From: Bathymodiolus brooksi
Taxonomy: Eukaryota > Mollusca > Bivalvia > Mytilida > Modiolidae
Assembly: GCA_963680875.1 (NCBI GenBank)
Contig: OY804589.1
Location: 33,354,952-33,418,951 of the forward strand
Direction: 5' to 3'
DNA length: 64,000 nucleotides
Shown: positions 46,079 through 58,700 of the stretch, one piece after another
How positions within the stretch are numbered: the first letter of the stretch is position 1
Layout: the number at the start of each line of letters is the position of its first letter
The notes under the pieces: generated by a model
The model's database searches: none
Seen by the model: the letters and a program-made list of their open reading frames with translations, nothing else
What the model was told of the DNA's origin: nothing
Made by a program: the position numbers and the translations under genes

Positions 46079-47785
46079 CTATTGTCCTCTTGAAACATCA
46101 AACAGAAAAGCAATATCTCTCTCATTTACAACTAGTAACTTATTAGTTGATCTTTCATAATCAAGTACAATTGGTTCCACTAGACCATCTTTAGAAGACA
46201 ATAGTTGTCTATGACATTGTCCATCAGGGGAGATAACCACGACATTGATAGAATCACGACCGACGACATACAGGTTTCCATCATTGTCTACGGAGATACC
46301 AAGTGGACATTTTAAAACACGTTCATCTTTGAATTCCCATTGTATTGTACCTTGTAGATCACAGCATGTCACGGTATGTGTTTTCCAGCTTGTGTAGTAC
46401 AGTTTGTCTCCAAATGTGGCTATGTAATGAACGTTAGACATCTCTCTTCCGATATCACCCACGGATTTATCACTGAGGTTTAACATCTTTAGTCCTATAT
46501 TCCCTGCACAGTAATAAATTGTTCTACCTCTAATCGCCATGCCATGAATGTAAGTATCCATGGAGATAGTTGTCATGACTTTCTTACTTTCTATGTTTAT
46601 TATAGCTATGCATCTTTTATCTCCAATTCCAGATGATACAGCAAGGCTATTTTCCTCTTTTATATAAAGTGTATCATAGGTGTAGGATCCTATTTGATCT
46701 TGCCCAATTTGGAATAGTTCTACTCCTTCTTTATTGAAAAATTGTACAATATGTTTTTCGTAGCAGGAACATACCATTCTACCATCTGGAAGTAAAGAAC
46801 ATCCTGTGATATCATTTACCTTTGTTTTAACCTTTTGTGTCAGATTCAGGTGTATATTTTCAACTGACATAGGTGGTAGGTCAGCTACCATTATCTGGGC
46901 TTGTTTGTCCTTTTTTCTAGCTAAGGTTAACTCACGAGGCTTTGATTCAACAACTACTTCTCCAAAGCTTTGAATGCTGGTGGTTAAGTTCTTCAGACTC
47001 ATATCTATATTGCATGATATCTTGGTTTGTTTAAGACTGTCGCTGTTCACTAGAGCATGTAAACACGTGTCTTGGGCTTCTACATCACTCCCTATTTCCT
47101 TCAAGGCCAGAAATGTTTGCAGGTCTGATGCATACTGTTTTATATTGACCATGTTTGTCTTGTATTCACTCAGTTCTTTCTGTTTCTCATCTAAAGATGC
47201 CATTAATTCACTTGTTTGACTGGTTACTATGGTTACAGCTTCAGTCAATTCATTTAGCAGATCTTCTTGTAACTTGTCAAGATGATTATTGATTTTTTTC
47301 CTTAGTTCCCGTATTTCATTCCCAATTATTCTTTTCTGTTCTGTAACAGTACCTGCGTTGTTCTCTCTGTTTTGTCGAATTTTGTGGATATTTTCCATCA
47401 TTTCGTCTATTAATTGTTCTGTTTCATTGAATTCATGTGACGTCTTCACGTTTTTAACTATATTTTCAAGAATAGTTAAACCTTTGCATTCGCTATGATT
47501 TTCAAAGATACAAATTTTGCAACAGGGGAACCCATGTTCCTTACAGTATAACTGAAACCTTTCATTGTGCTTGTTGCAGAACTCTCTAATTTCTAAAACG
47601 AACGACGGCAACGCTTGGTATTCAGAAATAGGCATGGTGTTATGGTTTCGGGAGGCGTTCGAAAAACTATGATGCTGTGTGCAGTCTATGCATAATCCTT
47701 GATCGCATTCTGGACACCACACTTCTGATGGCTTAGAAATATGGCGGACATCACATATACCACAGCTAGATGGAGAACTCGTCAT
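46079..47785 (-). CDS. TRIM-like B-box/propeller protein, copy 4
   Basis: 568 codons, same translation as copy 3. AATAAA lies at 46027-46022, the 3' splice site at 47799-47798, and the leader exon at 51331-51467. Although unit 4 is truncated on the right, the whole predicted transcription unit including the TATA box (51467-51461) is retained, so this copy could also be expressed. Its upstream region beyond about 51.3 kb is the most diverged of the four. Confidence 0.9.
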   Translation of the reverse strand: MTSSPSSCGICDVRHISKPSEVWCPECDQGLCIDCTQHHSFSNASRNHNTMPISEYQALPSFVLEIREFCNKHNERFQLYCKEHGFPCCKICIFENHSECKGLTILENIVKNVKTSHEFNETEQLIDEMMENIHKIRQNRENNAGTVTEQKRIIGNEIRELRKKINNHLDKLQEDLLNELTEAVTIVTSQTSELMASLDEKQKELSEYKTNMVNIKQYASDLQTFLALKEIGSDVEAQDTCLHALVNSDSLKQTKISCNIDMSLKNLTTSIQSFGEVVVESKPRELTLARKKDKQAQIMVADLPPMSVENIHLNLTQKVKTKVNDITGCSLLPDGRMVCSCYEKHIVQFFNKEGVELFQIGQDQIGSYTYDTLYIKEENSLAVSSGIGDKRCIAIINIESKKVMTTISMDTYIHGMAIRGRTIYYCAGNIGLKMLNLSDKSVGDIGREMSNVHYIATFGDKLYYTSWKTHTVTCCDLQGTIQWEFKDERVLKCPLGISVDNDGNLYVVGRDSINVVVISPDGQCHRQLLSSKDGLVEPIVLDYERSTNKLLVVNERDIAFLFDVSRGQ

Positions 47786-48213
47786 AATGTTGATATCCTG
47801 AAATATATTGTAAATTGTTCAAATTCAAATTTAAAGCTTTACGTGTAACCTCCATTCTATTCAAACAAACACTAAAATTAATTGATTCAAATCAGATTTT
47901 CTGTTTGCAGATATTTTTTTTAAATTGAAATTTGAAATTGGATTTTCCCAGTGAAATCTGGTTTAATTTTGGTTCAGTTGATACCGAGGATAAGATATAA
48001 ATGCTTACGACGTACACCAAGTGATTGCAAATATATACTATGACGCTGACACCAACATTAACTTATGTGAGAAAATGTTAACCTTTCTTATATGAATTAT
48101 TACAAAAATATATTTATAAACATAAACAAGGTTATTTACAAATGTTCACCACATATAAAGATAACCTTTACAAATATTTAAACATCAAAGTTTATTATAG
48201 ATTAAATGTATTT

Positions 48214-48467
48214 GATTTGATTTATTGTGTTTAACGCCATGTTCAGCAATATTTCAGCTATATCATGGCGACCAGTTTTAGTGGTGGAGGAAGCCGGAGT
48301 ACCCGGAGAGAACCACTGACCATGGGTAAGCAACCGGTAAACTTTATAACTTGCAGCTGCGTGTCGAGTGCACTCTTTTGTAATTTACAAATCCGGGTGT
48401 GAAACCACGCCGTATTGGTGATAGGCAGGTAATCCAACTACCTAACTCATTGAGCCACCCGGGTCCT
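48214..48467 (-). repeat. tRNA-derived SINE in intron 1, copy 4
   Basis: Shared insertion, equivalent to 16845-17098. Confidence 0.75.
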
Positions 48468-48606
48468 ATTAAATGTATTTTGATATAATATCTGTACTAG
48501 TTTACATATAGAGGGAAATGTTTTGAATGGCAGTTTAAAGTTCACAAAATATAACAAAAGAATAATATGAAAGTTCGATATGCCTGAACCACATCGATGT
48601 TTAAAT

Positions 48607-48916
48607 CAGTTAGTTAGCCTGCCCGTCTCGAGTGCGGTAGATCATGGTTCGAGTCCCGGTTGGGTCAAACCAAAGACTGTTTCACCGCTCAGCATGCAGT
48701 TTCAATGAGGATGAGTATTTGGCTGAGAATCCGGAATATGTGTTCGATTGTAGCAGCATGTCTGCAAGCCGAATGTTGTTTCAGCGGGCTAACACTATAA
48801 AACTCCATTATATATGTTTGCATGTAGAAAGGATCGAAGTGCAAATTGCTCCCGCCATATGATATAGCTGTGAAAATAGCTCATTTGGAGTAAAGCAACA
48901 TTTACTCGCTCAATAT
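48607..48916 (+). repeat. tRNA-headed SINE, second family, copy 4
   Basis: Shared insertion, equivalent to 17238-17547. Confidence 0.65.
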
Positions 48917-49132
48917 GCCTGAAATAAGGTCAATGTTAAAACCCGGACTGGACCTTGTCTCTGATTCTGTGTTTTACGTGCAGGGAACGTAGGACGCTCC
49001 AAACATGGAACTCACTATGGTTCACGCTCAGTTGTCTTCTATTATAACTTATAGAGAGGGTATCCTTTATCTGCCACTTGATTAATATGATGAGTACCTC
49101 TGTGTGTCGAGCCATGCTGGGAACCGTAACCA

Positions 49133-49312
49133 GTCAAATTTCGCATAAACATTACAAATGACCCAAAATGTCAATGTCGTGCACCTTTCGAAGACTCAAT
49201 TCATTATCTAATGGAATGTCCATTATACCAAAACGAAAGAGATTGTCCTTTTAGAAGCTTAAGAGAAACCAAAAAATTTATAGAAACATTACTTTTGGAA
49301 ACGATGAAATAA
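49133..49312 (+). pseudogene. LINE C-terminal zinc-knuckle fragment, copy 4
   Basis: Same as the copies at 28220 and 38676. Confidence 0.65.
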
Positions 49313-49989
49313 ATATAAATGAAAATTCTATGATCTTCAATAAAGTTCGAGCATATATTCTAGACAAACAAAAAGATTTTAATCAGTGGTCGTTCATCTG
49401 GTCTACATCAACATCAACTTATTTCCCATGTTTCGCTATATTATGTAATTATTATTTATATTTTTGCATGGGCTATTTTTGCTGACATTATTATATGTGT
49501 ATTATTTGTAGGGAGAGGACAGTTCATAAGTTGTGATAACTTTTTGTCCAATCCCATTGCTGTTTTATTTGCAATAAAATAATATTAAACTACAAAAACC
49601 AGTCAAATACACTGATATTTCAAAAATTGTAAAATGAATGTTGTATTTCTTATATATATATAAAAAGAAGGAAGGACTAGCTCATCATTTCAGGTGATAA
49701 TATCTTAAACATTTTTCAGTAGCTGTACCAGTCTTACAATCATTACCATTCGATGCAGAGAAGTGTTGGGGAAAAAGTCCACCCAAAGTTAAAAAAAAAC
49801 CTATCTGTTGGCACTGGCACAGTTGTCTATAACATTATAATACACATATATATCTCCATCTATATGGTAAATTGATATATCAATATTAACGTGCAGCAAA
49901 AATTGATGTTTATATATAAAAATCTCCATCGAGAGTGAGGGAAATGTTGCCTCGAACCCAATTTTCAGAGTTCTAATATAGTATTATTA

Positions 49990-50110
49990 GTGATGTTTTT
50001 CATATTGGCCTAGTTATAGGTTCGAGGCCTGCTGTATTGGCCTGAGGCGCAGACGAACGCCAATACAGCAGACCGAGGACCTATAACTAGGCCAATATGA
50101 AAAACATCAC
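49990..50110. repeat. Long hairpin element I, copy 4
   Basis: Same foldback as 18621-18741. Confidence 0.8.
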
Positions 50111-51330
50111 GTAATGATACCTTTATTAATTAACCAGTCCAATATCTCTCGGGATTTTTCCTTGCAATTGTCGAAATGTCTAGCGGATTCCGATCTAGTT
50201 GTTATTGGACTGACTGGAATTGGGCCAATACGGAAAATATCCGTATTGGACTGGTTTTTGCCGTATTGGCCCAATGAAAGTTTTTATATTGCATTGACAG
50301 ATTTGATCATATAAAGGCTAATAAATCAAAGTTAATTAATAATTGTTAATATTGTGGTTATCACCACTCTGTATTGCACATCAATGTATACTTTATACTA
50401 CATTAAAATAAATGAATAAATGAATGAATGAATGAATGAATATTTGTGCATAGATGGAGGAAGTAATTAATCTCATATTCTATATGTGTTAAATCCTGCC
50501 TGATTTGGTCCTGCAATCAGACTTCAGTCTGGGTCCAACCTCAAGTCCCCTCCAGTATTCAGAGTGTACTTTTTTTGTATACAACTACAGTTTTAAGTAT
50601 TGGTATTTAGCATATTAAATACAAACAGGCAATGCATAATTTTGTTGTTGTTGGTCTTATTAAAAAGGGGCTGTGTATTTAAAACATCGCTGTTCATCCT
50701 AGTAAAAATTCATATGACATGTTTGAAGATACCACATGGAGAAAACAACAGCCGTTAATAGAAGAACAGACAATGGTGAATACAATGGCAAAAGGAAAAG
50801 GACAAAATGACAAACACTGTCAAATAATGTCTTCTGATGAATAAACTCAAATTCAGAAAATGGCGGATGAGGAAGTTAAATGGTCACGATATTTTTATTT
50901 TGTCACGATTATAATCAATACTGACACGTGATTTTCCTAATAATAGACTTAGTGATCTTTAAATTCAGCGCTTGAACCAATTCAATATTTATATACTTGT
51001 AAATTAAACTCAAAATTATTATGTAGCTAATTATTTTTAAAGTGTTTTTTTTTTTTTAGAAAGAACGTAAACGGAATCGTCAAAGGAACTAGCGGCTCAC
51101 TTGAGCTTATAGCTGCGGAACCGTAGCCCTTATGGTCCTTGGCCAGTTTTCTGATATTTGCGAACCGTAGGGCTACGGATTTCACCCTATCAAAAACTTT
51201 CGAAACTGCGCGGTGAAAATCTTGCGCCGCTTTTTTGTAAATTTTTGTCATGAAATCGGGTGCGAGAACGATCAAACATATATATTTCGTTTCGTTTAAT
51301 ATTTATCTACATTCTTCTATACTTACTTAC

Positions 51331-51467
51331 CTGTTAATATTCATTTCCAGCTCATTATCATAACAAATGTCTCGATATTAACTGATCCCGCCTACTTCGT
51401 TCCGCCATCTTGTCATTGTGGTATTCTCGCTTTGAGGTCAATTTTCAAATAAGCAGCATATTTTATA
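51331..51467 (-). promoter_or_regulatory. Predicted promoter and 5' UTR exon, copy 4
   Basis: TATAAAA at 51467-51461; donor GTAAGT begins at 51330; upstream ORFs are unchanged. Confidence 0.45.
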
Positions 51468-51770
51468 TCACAATAATTACATTTAATCTGCATTACACAA
51501 TACTGATGAACTTCATAGCTATTTATAGTATAATATACAATTAGATATTTATACATATATGTCGTTCTGCTCATGGATTTTTTTTATGTATATCCCCTCC
51601 TTTGCCCCTTTTATATAATACTGGTGAACTTATTGCTATTTATGTTATAATATAATATTACACTTTACGTTTTTATTTTCCCTATTTGTCTTTGTTAGCG
51701 CAGCCGGTCACTATTTTCGTATATGGACAGGTCATGTACCTGCATTATTATAGATAAAAAGTATAATATA

Positions 51771-51936
51771 GCAAATAGTTCATGTCACTTCGGGTCATAT
51801 GGCAGTATATGGACCGGTCCGTCACCAAAAAAATATTATATGGACCTCAGAAGCTTCGGTCCATATAATATTATTTTGGTGACGGACCGGTACATATACT
51901 GCCATATGACCCTCAGTGCCATGAACTAATTGCTAT
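51771..51936. repeat. Long palindrome element II, copy 4 (simple form)
   Basis: Lacks the additional right-arm repeat of copies 1-3. The two arms therefore pair almost continuously from 'agcaaatagttcatg' to 'catgaactaattgct' (about 75-80 nt per arm, loop tcagaagcttc). This looks like the ancestral, complete foldback element; one arm has 'ggaccggtacat' where the others have 'ggaccggtccat'. Confidence 0.85.
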
Positions 51937-52015
51937 TTAATTTGTCTGTATTTTCAGCTAGTAGATTTTTCTCATTGTAATAATTACTAATTAAAATGTA
52001 ATAAAATATTTAAAG

Positions 52016-52186
52016 CAGTGTTGTTTTATTATCATCTTTGTCTGAATCATGATTTTATTTATTGTTGTTTTGTTGTCATCTTTGTTTGTGTTAAACATCA
52101 TTTTTACAGCAGTGTTGTTTTGTTGTCATCTTTGTTTGTGTTAAACATCATTTTTACAGCAGTGTTGTTTTCAACATGATTTTATC
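52016..52186. repeat. 50-bp minisatellite, copy 4 (shorter)
   Basis: Has fewer monomers than the other copies and ends early ('gttgttttcaacatgatttt'). Confidence 0.75.
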
Positions 52187-52582
52187 CTCACTCACACTGA
52201 AGAATGGTGGTCAACTATATTAATTTCGTCCTATTTAATGACATTAATTGGATTTCCGATCAACAAGAAAACCATACATTTTGTTGAAGATCATGGAAGG
52301 TTCGATCCCAAGTGTTCAATTCAAATGGTTCATAACACATGGTCTCCCAGAATATTTTTGTTTAAAATATTTGTTTATTAAAATAAACAAATAGTTTCAC
52401 AAAAGATTTTCAAATCAATCTTTTGTAAAATATGGCTAATTTGCATATTTGGCAAAATTCAAAATATATAAAACAACTCATTAAATTCAGCTCATTCTAG
52501 TTTAAAATGTAGCAGTTATGGTCATTTGCACTTTTGGACGGATATCAGGAAGGAAATCATCCAAGGAATATCCCATCCTAGA

Positions 52583-52716
52583 TCACAGGTACGTGTGGAC
52601 AGGACCCTATGTTGCCCCCTTTTTTCTTTCTTTTTTAGATGTTGCTCCCCCCTTTTTTTTAACATCGATTTTTTTTTTCATATAAACACCATTTTGCAAC
52701 TTTCTATGTATCACCG
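52583..52716. other. Junction between unit 4 and satellite
   Basis: T- and C-rich unique sequence ('gttgcccccttttttctttc', 'gttgctccccccttttt'), containing two similar 'tgttgc(t)cccccttttt' blocks about 38 bp apart. No gene. Confidence 0.5.
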
Positions 52717-55700
52717 TATGACATATATACAATCGAACAGTAGTTTCTATCCATGCCGGGTTTCTGACATAATATAATACAATCGAACAGTAGTTTCTAT
52801 CCATGCCGGGTTTCTGACATGATATAATACAATCGAACAGTAGTTTCTATCCATGCCGGGTTTCTGACATCATATAATACAATAGAACAGTAGTTTCTAT
52901 CCATGCCGGGTTTCTGACATGATATAATACAATCGAACAGTAGTTTCTATCCATGCCGGGTTTCTGACATGATATAATACAATCGAACAGTAGTTTCTAT
53001 CCATGCCGGGTTTCTGACATGATATAATACAATCGAACAGTAGTTTCTATCCATGCCGGGTTTCTGACATGATATAATACAATCGAACAGTTGTTTCTAT
53101 CCATGCCGGGTTTCTGACATGATATAATACAATCGAACAGTAGTTTCTATCCATGCCGGGTTTCTGACATGATATAATACAATCGAACAGTAGTTTCTAT
53201 CCATGTCGGTTTCTGACATGATATAATACAATCGAACAGTAGTTTCTATCCATGCCGGGTTTCTGACATGATATAATACAATCGAACAGTAGTTTCTATC
53301 CATGCCGGGTTTCTGACATGATATAATACAATCGAACAGTAGTTTCTATCCATGCCGGGTTTCTGACATGATATAATACAATCGAACAGTAGTTTCTATC
53401 CATGCCGGGTTTCTGACATGATATAATACAATCTAACAGTAGTTTCTATCCATGCCGGGTTTCTGACATGATATAATACAATCGAACAGTAGTTTCTATC
53501 CATGCCGGGTTTCTGACATGATATAATACAGTCGAACAGTAGTTTCTATCCATGCCGGGTTTCTGACATGATATAATACAATCGAACAGTAGTTTCTATC
53601 CATGCCGGGTTTCTGACATGATATAATACAATCGAACAGTAGTTTCTATCCATGCCGGGTTTCTGACATGATATAATACAATCGAACTTCTGACATGATA
53701 TAATACAATAGAACAGTAGTTTCTATCCATGCCGGGTTTCTGACATAATATAATACAATCGAACAGTAGTTTCTATCCATGCCGGGTTTCTGACATGATA
53801 TAATACAATAGAACAGTAGTTTCTATCCATGCCGGGTTTCTGACATGATATAATACAATCGAACAGTAGTTTCTATCCATGCCGGGTTTCTGACATAATA
53901 TAATACAATAGAACAGTAGTTTCTATCCATGCCGGGTTTCTAACATGATATAATACAATCGAACAGTAGTTTCTATCCATGCCGGGTTTCTGACATAATA
54001 TAATACAATAGAACAGTAGTTTCTATCCATGCCGGGTTTCTGACATGATATAATACAATCGAACAGTAGTTTCTATCCATGCCGGGTTTCTGACATGATA
54101 TAATACAATCGAACAGTAGTTTCTATCCATGCCGGGTTTCTGACATGATATAATACAATCGAACAGTAGTTTCTATCCATGCCGGGTTTCTGACATCATA
54201 TAATACAATCGAACAGTAGTTTCTATCCATGCCGGGTTTCTGACATGATATAATACAATCGAACAGTAGTTTCTATCCATGCCGGGTTTCTGACATGATA
54301 TAATACAATAGAACAGTAGTTTCTATCCATGCCGGGTTTCTGACATGATATAATACAATCGAACAGTAGTTTCTATCCATGCCGGGTTTCTGACATGATA
54401 TAATACAATCGAACAGTAGTTTCTATCCATGCCGGGTTTCTGACATAATATAATACAATAGAACAGTAGTTTCTATCCATGCCGGGTTTCTGACATGATA
54501 TAATACAATCGAACAGTAGTTTCTATCCATGCCGGGTTTCTAACATGATATAATACAATCGAACAGTAGTTTCTATCCATGCCGGGTTTCTGACATGATA
54601 TAATACAATCGAACAGTAGTTTCTATCCATGCCGGGTTTCTGACATGATATAATACAATCGAACAGTAGTTTCTATCCATGCCGGGTTTCTGACATGATA
54701 TAATACAATCGAACAGTAGTTTCTATCCATGCCGGGTTTCTGACATGATATAATACAATCGAACAGTAGTTTCTATCCATGCCGGGTTTCTGACATGATA
54801 TAATACAATCGAACAGTAGTTTCTATCCATGCCGGGTTTCTGACATGATATAATACAATCGAACAGTAGTTTCTATCCATGCCGGGTTTCTGACATGATA
54901 TAATACAATCGAACAGTAGTTTCTATCCATGCCGGGTTTCTGACATGATATAATACAATCGAACAGTAGTTTCTATCCATGCCGGGTTTCTGACATGATA
55001 TAATAAAATAGAACAGTAGTTTCTATCCATGCCGGGTTTCTGACATAATATAATACAATCGAACAGTAGTTTCTATCCATGCCGGGTTTCTGACATGATA
55101 TAATACAATAGAACAGTAGTTTCTATCCATGCCGGGTTTCTGACATGATATAATACAATAGAACAGTAGTTTCTATCCATGCCGGGTTTCTGACATAATA
55201 TAATACAATAGAACAGTAGTTTCTATCCATGCCGGGTTTCTGACATGATATAATACAATCGAACAGTAGTTTCTATCCATGCCGGGTTTCTGACATAATA
55301 TAATACAATCGAACAGTAGTTTCTATCCATGCTGGGTTTCTGACATGATATAATACAATCGAACAATAATTTCTATCCATGCCGGGTTTCTGACATGATA
55401 TAATACAATCGAACAGTAGTTTCTATCCATGCCGGGTTTCTGACATGATATAATACAATCGAACAGTAGTTTCTATCCATGCCGGGTTTCTGACATGATA
55501 TAATACAATCGAACAGTAGTTTCTATCCATGCCGGGTTTCTGACATGATATAATACAATCGAACAGTAGTTTCTATCCATGCCGGGTTTCTGACATAATA
55601 TAATACAATAGAACAGTAGTTTCTATCCATGCCGGGTTTCTGACATGATATAATACAATCGAACAGTAGTTTCTATCCATGCCGGGTTTCTGACATGATA

Positions 55701-58700
55701 TAATACAATCGAACAGTAGTTTCTATCCATGCCGGGTTTCTGACATGATATAATACAATCGAACAGTAGTTTCTATCCATGCCGGTTTCTGACATGATAT
55801 AATACAATCGAACAGTAGTTTCTATCCATGCCGGGTTTCTGACATGATATAATACAATCGAACAGTAGTTTCTATCCATGCCGGGTTTCTGACATGATAT
55901 AATACAATCGAACAGTAGTTTCTATCCATGCCGGGTTTCTGACATGATATAATACAATCGAACAGTAGTTTCTATCCATGCCGGGTTTCTGACATGATAT
56001 AATACAATAGAACAGTAGTTTCTATCCATGCCGGGTTTCTGACATGATATAATACAATAGAACAGTAGTTTCTATCCATGCCGGGTTTCTGACATGATAT
56101 AATACAATCGAACAGTAGTTTCTATCCATGCCGGGTTTCTGACATGATATAATACAATCGAACAGTAGTTTCTATCCATGCCGGGTTTCTGACATGATAT
56201 AATACAATCGAACAGTAGTTTCTATCCATGCCGGGTTTCTGACATAATATAATACAATAGAACAGTAGTTTCTATCCATGCCGGGTTTCTGACATGATAT
56301 AATACAATCGAACAGTAGTTTCTATCCATGCCGGGTTTCTGACATGATATAATACAATCGAACAGTAGTTTCTATCCATGCCGGGTTTCTGACATGATAT
56401 AATACAATCGAACAGTAGTTTCTATCCATGCCGGGTTTCTGACATGATATAATACAATCGAACAGTAGTTTCTATCCATGCCGGGTTTCTGACATGATAT
56501 AATACAATCGAACTTCTGACATGATATAATACAATCGAACTTCTGACATGATATAATACAATAGAACAGTAGTTTCTATCCATGCCGGGTTTCTGACATA
56601 ATATAATACAATCGAACAGTAGTTTCTATCCATGCCGGTTTCTGACATGATATAATACAATAGAACAGTAGTTTCTATCCATGCCGGGTTTCTGACCTGA
56701 TATAATACAATAGAACAGTAGTTTCTATCCATGCCGGGTTTCTGACATAATATAATACAATCGAACAGTAGTTTCTATCCATGCCGGGTTTCTAACATGA
56801 TATAATACAATCGAACAGTAGTTTCTATCCATGCGGGTTTCTGACATAATATAATACAATAGAACAGTAGTTTCTATCCATGCCGGGTTTCTGACATGAT
56901 ATAATACAATCGAACAGTAGTTTCTATCCATGCCGGGTTTCTGACATGATATAATACAATCGAACAGTAGTTTCTGTCCATGCCGGGTTTCTGACATGAT
57001 ATAATACAATCGAACAGTAGTTTCTATCCATGCCGGGTTTCTGACATAATATAATACAATAGAACAGTAGTTTCTATTCATGCCGGGTTTCTGACATGAT
57101 ATAATACAATCGAACAGTAGTTTCTATCCATGCCGGGTTTCTGACATGATATAATACAATAGAACAATAGTTTCTATCCATGCCGGGTTTCTGACATGAT
57201 ATAATACAATCGAACAGTAGTTTCTATCCATGCCGGGTTTCTGACATGATATAATACAATCGAACAGTAGTTTCTATCCATGCCGGGTTTCTGACATGAT
57301 ATAATACAATAGAACAGTAGTTTCTATCCATGCCGGGTTTCTGACATGATATAATACAATCGAACAGTAGTTTCTATCCATGCCGGGTTTCTGACATGAT
57401 ATAATACAATCGAACAATAATTTCTATCCATGCCGGGTTTCTGACATGATATAATACAATCGAACAGTAGTTTCTATCCATGCCGGGTTTCTGACATGAT
57501 ATAATACAATCGAACAGTAGTTTCTATCCATGCCGGGTTTCTGACATGATATAATACAATCGAACAGTAGTTTCTATCCATGCCGGGTTTCTGACATGAT
57601 ATAATACAATCGAACAGTAGTTTCTATCCATGCCGGGTTTCTGACATAATATAATACAATAGAACAGTAGTTTCTATCCATGCCGGGTTTCTGACATGAT
57701 ATAATACAATCGAACAGTAGTTTCTATCCATGCCGGGTTTCTGACATGATATAATACAATCGAACAGTAGTTTCTATCCATGCCGGTTTCTGACATGATA
57801 TAATACAATCGAACAGTAGTTTCTATCCATGCCGGGTTTCTGACATGATATAATACAATCGAACAGTAGTTTCTATCCATGCCGGGTTTCTGACATGATA
57901 TAATACAATCGAACAGTAGTTTCTATCCATGCCGGGTTTCTGACATAATATAATACAATCGAACAGTAGTTTCTATCCATGCCGGGTTTCTGACATCATA
58001 TAATACAATAGAACAGTAGTTTCTATCCATGCCGGGTTTCTGACATGATATAATACAATAGAACAGTAGTTTCTATCCATGCCGGGTTTCTGACATAATA
58101 TAATACAATAGAACAGCAGTTTCTATCCATGCCGGGTTTCTGACATAATATAATACAATAGAACAGTAGTTTCTATCCATGCCGGGTTTCTGACATGATA
58201 TAATACAATCGAACAGTAGTTTCTATCCATGCCGGGTTTCTGACATGATATAATACAATCGAACAGTAGTTTCTATCCATGCCGGGTTTCTGACATAATA
58301 TAATACAATCGAACAGTAGTTTCTATCCATGCTGGGTTTCTGACATGATATAATACAATCGAACAATAATTTCTATCCATGCCGGGTTTCTGACATGATA
58401 TAATACAATCGAACAGTAGTTTCTATCCATGCCGGGTTTCTGACATGATATAATACAATCGAACAGTAGTTTCTATCCATGCCGGGTTTCTGACATGATA
58501 TAATACAATCGAACAGTAGTTTCTATCCATGCCGGGTTTCTGACATGATATAATACAATCGAACAGTAGTTTCTATCCATGCCGGGTTTCTGACATAATA
58601 TAATACAATAGAACAGTAGTTTCTATCCATGCCGGGTTTCTGACATAATATAATACAATAGAACAGTAGTTTCTATCCATGCCGGGTTTCTGACATGATA

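Larger units (their letters stand above)
43797..52582. repeat. Tandem segmental unit, copy 4 (right-truncated)
   Basis: Matches copies 2 and 3 closely up to about 51.29 kb, after which differences increase ('cgtttaat', 'ttatagtataa', palindrome II and minisatellite changes). Homology ends near 52582 within 'atcccatcctagatc', so the LINE tail and the right-hand about 1.7 kb are missing. Confidence 0.95.
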
